The notes beneath the pieces were generated by a model. The model saw nothing but the letters and a program-made list of their open reading frames with translations. It searched no databases and was not told where the DNA came from. A DNA stretch of 64,000 nt from Apis mellifera. Taxonomy: Eukaryota; Arthropoda; Insecta; Hymenoptera; Apidae. This document shows, in pieces, positions 61,601 to 64,000 of the stretch; the first letter of the stretch is position 1, and each line of letters opens with the position of its first letter. The stretch covers positions 3,311,501 to 3,375,500 of the forward strand of contig NC_037640.1 in assembly GCF_003254395.2 (NCBI RefSeq). Reading direction: 5' to 3'. The translations under genes were made by a program, and so were the position numbers.

Positions 61601-64000
61601 AATAAAACATTGCTTTTCCATCGTTTATTGCCACTCCCATCGTGACACGTTTTCATCCAATGGAATATTAATAAGCCGTTATACCGCATTACGCAGCGTC
61701 GAATCGGTCAGTTCGCTCAAAACTCAACGAGCTTTTAATTAAACATGGAGATGAATATCGTGTTGCTCGATATGTCTTCAAAACGACTAGAATAATCGCG
61801 CGGATTATTAACGTTCGAACGGAAATCGTGTTTGTTTTTTCTCTCTTTCTATATGTTCCTCCATCCTCTTCCCTTGCCTCGTCAATGGTAAAATAAGCAA
61901 GGATTCGAATTGTCGTAGAAGGTGAATTTATAATCCGTAGTCCTACCGAACTACCTGTGCCCCGTGAAAGGTTTCGAAAGTTTTTCCGGGTGCTGCGGGA
62001 AAGAGGGGAAAGACCGCAAAAGCCAACGAGCCGGCCACCGGTAGTAGCACCGAAAGTAAACTTTAGAGTGCCCTGCGGCGGCCAAATATCTCTTTCTCTT
62101 TCTTCGGCCCTTTTCAACTTTTCCCTCTTTCTTCGATCCTTTTTCACGAAACAGACAGTCTACTGATAGACAAGATGAAAAGAGATATCGAATCGATGCA
62201 CCTTTCGAGAGAAAACTTTTCTCTCCGTGCCTGTGGTAATAGATTCGAAGAAAGGATCTGAAGGTGAAACGGTCGTCTTTTTTCGTCTAAACGAATGTTG
62301 ATGTTTTTTCGTATAGGAGAAATAAAAACACCGCAAAAAACGTCGACGCTTCTGGCCGGCGAGATAAACTGGTGGACGTTACTTTTTTTTACAAGGGAGT
62401 AGGATCGACTTCGTCGATGTCCTTCTCTTTTTACCGTGTGTCCGAAGAAAACACGTGCATCGAGCTGGCCGTTCGATGATCACCAGTTCCCAAGGAGCTG
62501 TGTGTGTGTTTTTTTTTTCTTTAACGGTCTATTTTTTACTTGTTTTGAACCGCACCAACGTTTCTATAACGTTCGAAAAATGTTTAAAAATTTCCACACT
62601 TTCTACCTTGGTTACGAAGGCAAATTTAAGATTGCGGAACCGGTGAAAGTTGAAAAATCGTTTTACCCGGGGGGAAAAACCCTGGAGGGCACGTGGAGGT
62701 CACTTATTCGCCCCGAATGCGTGAACTGTGACGAAAATGAAAAATGAGAGAAATTTTTCGAAAATCTTAAATCCACTTTCTCCTCCACTCGGCTTTTCCT
62801 TTCGTTAGAATCTACGGGGAAAAAGAACGGAGGATCCCTGCTGGCAAGCATCCTGAAAAGGGTTAAAAATATTTTAACCCTAACTTCCGGTAGCTATTGT
62901 GCCAAGAATATTATCAATGATCCCTACGGTTCTCTTACCAAAAAAATCATCCTACCATTTATACCCTTCTCTAAGACCTTCTTTCGAAATAACATGTTTA
63001 TCAAATTTATTCGTGAAATTATATATCTTATATAATAACTAATTGGGAGAAAAAAAAAAAAAATTTTAAAGAGATACAAAGAGTGACGCAAGCGAATCTA
63101 CAAGGAAGACTATGTCGCGGTAGAGCAAGAACTGCGATACGAGAGATTAATTTCGTTGGGGTTGGGGCAGGTCACAAGATATTATCTTCCTTCGGTGTCA
63201 CAAGGCAATGGTGGATGAGGAGGGAAGAAAGGAAAGATGAGATAACATTGAAGAAGAAATTGCAAAATTATTTTAAGGAGCCGAAATATCACGGCGCGAG
63301 TTTACCGTCACCCAAGTCTCATCGTCGAACGACCTTCGCGGGTTGGCTTGCGTAATATTTTTATCGGTCGAAATTATACATACGTTCACGCATGCATGCA
63401 CGCACGGTCTCTCTGGTCGTGTCCCTCTCTTTTACTCTCGCAAAGCTACCAAGTACACGTCGAGGGTACGTATTTTCGGTTGAACATGTATGACACACGC
63501 TCTATCTTTTTTTCTCGGCTCTTTTTTATGATACGTACGCGTATGTGACTTCGATCATGCATATATATACGCTTACATGTCGATAAAATTTCGCGGTTTA
63601 AACGTAAGAAACGATTTAATCGTGTTTCGAACGAAAAGTTGAATTTGATAAAATGATAGATCGATCGAAAGATTTATATTTCCTGGTTTCGAAGTATTCT
63701 ATTTACGATTTGTTAGATAACATCGTTGACAATTGATGAATGATTAAATTACTGGTATTATATACATCGATGATTACGTATATTATGCGGGAAGACAGGT
63801 TTTTCACGATTGAGAGAAAATTTTGTTATGGGAAGTCATAATTTCGAAAAAAAAAATACGAAAAAACTAACGATTAAAACGAACAGTTAAGTTAATATAA
63901 GCATTTCGTAACGAAAAAAGTAGAAAGATTCGATTTCGATCGATTATTTGAATATTTTCGAGACTGCACGTAATGGCGGCCGAAAAGGCGCGAAACGAAA
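58601..64000 (-). other. E74 upstream intron or 5' flank, AT-richer distal part
   Basis: AT-rich to mixed, with a 25-base poly-A at 59775-59799 and a GC-rich island near 60040-60180 (GGCGCCGCGGCGG, CGCCTAGGCG). No exon is recognised. Whether the E74 promoter lies before or beyond 64000 is unknown. Confidence 0.5.

Noticed and set aside
1..64000. Search by eye for tRNA, snRNA, rRNA and transposase genes
   Set aside because: None recognised. A tRNAscan/Infernal and transposon-library search was not possible here, so small RNAs such as intronic miRNAs may be missed.

Overview
The window looks like chromosomal DNA of a hymenopteran insect, most likely a honeybee (Apis). The proteins are insect-type and contain many short introns. 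The genic left third is very AT-rich. The right two thirds are richer in GC and CpG, full of GA/CT and other microsatellites, and no transposon is visible. The genus is inferred from composition and protein resemblance; no alignment was run. Layout: (1) positions 1-3399, minus strand, the N-terminal and middle part of nucleoporin Nup214, cut off at the window edge. (2) 4363-6467, plus strand, a complete six-exon WDR46/BING4 homologue (Utp7 in yeast), a nucleolar small-subunit processome protein, head to head with Nup214. (3) 6891-14985, minus strand, a complete alpha-Spectrin of 2418 residues in six coding exons, tail to tail with WDR46. (4) 18626-45162, minus strand, four 3' coding exons of the ecdysone-induced ETS factor Eip74EF (E74), ending in the ETS DNA-binding domain. 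The last intron is 22.6 kb. The intron upstream of 45162 runs past the window edge, so the isoform-specific N-terminus and its promoters are not identified here. All exon joins were checked for reading phase and they agree. The three housekeeping or structural genes sit in the first 15 kb and are compact. E74 occupies or borders the remaining 45 kb and is mostly intron. No RNA gene, transposon ORF or CRISPR array was recognised. The long intronic ORFs are interpreted as chance open frames in GC-rich, low-complexity DNA. The main interest is the non-coding architecture of the E74 locus: recurrent purine-rich / GC-rich core / pyrimidine-rich units, clusters of TAGGTC/GACCTA repeats (one with TATA and initiator at canonical spacing), a perfect FTZ-F1/ERR-type site forming a DR4 in the upstream intron, local tandem duplications, and splice-site features (NAGNAG acceptor, weak donor with a short read-through tail) that could vary the E74 protein. 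All regulatory readings are inference from sequence.
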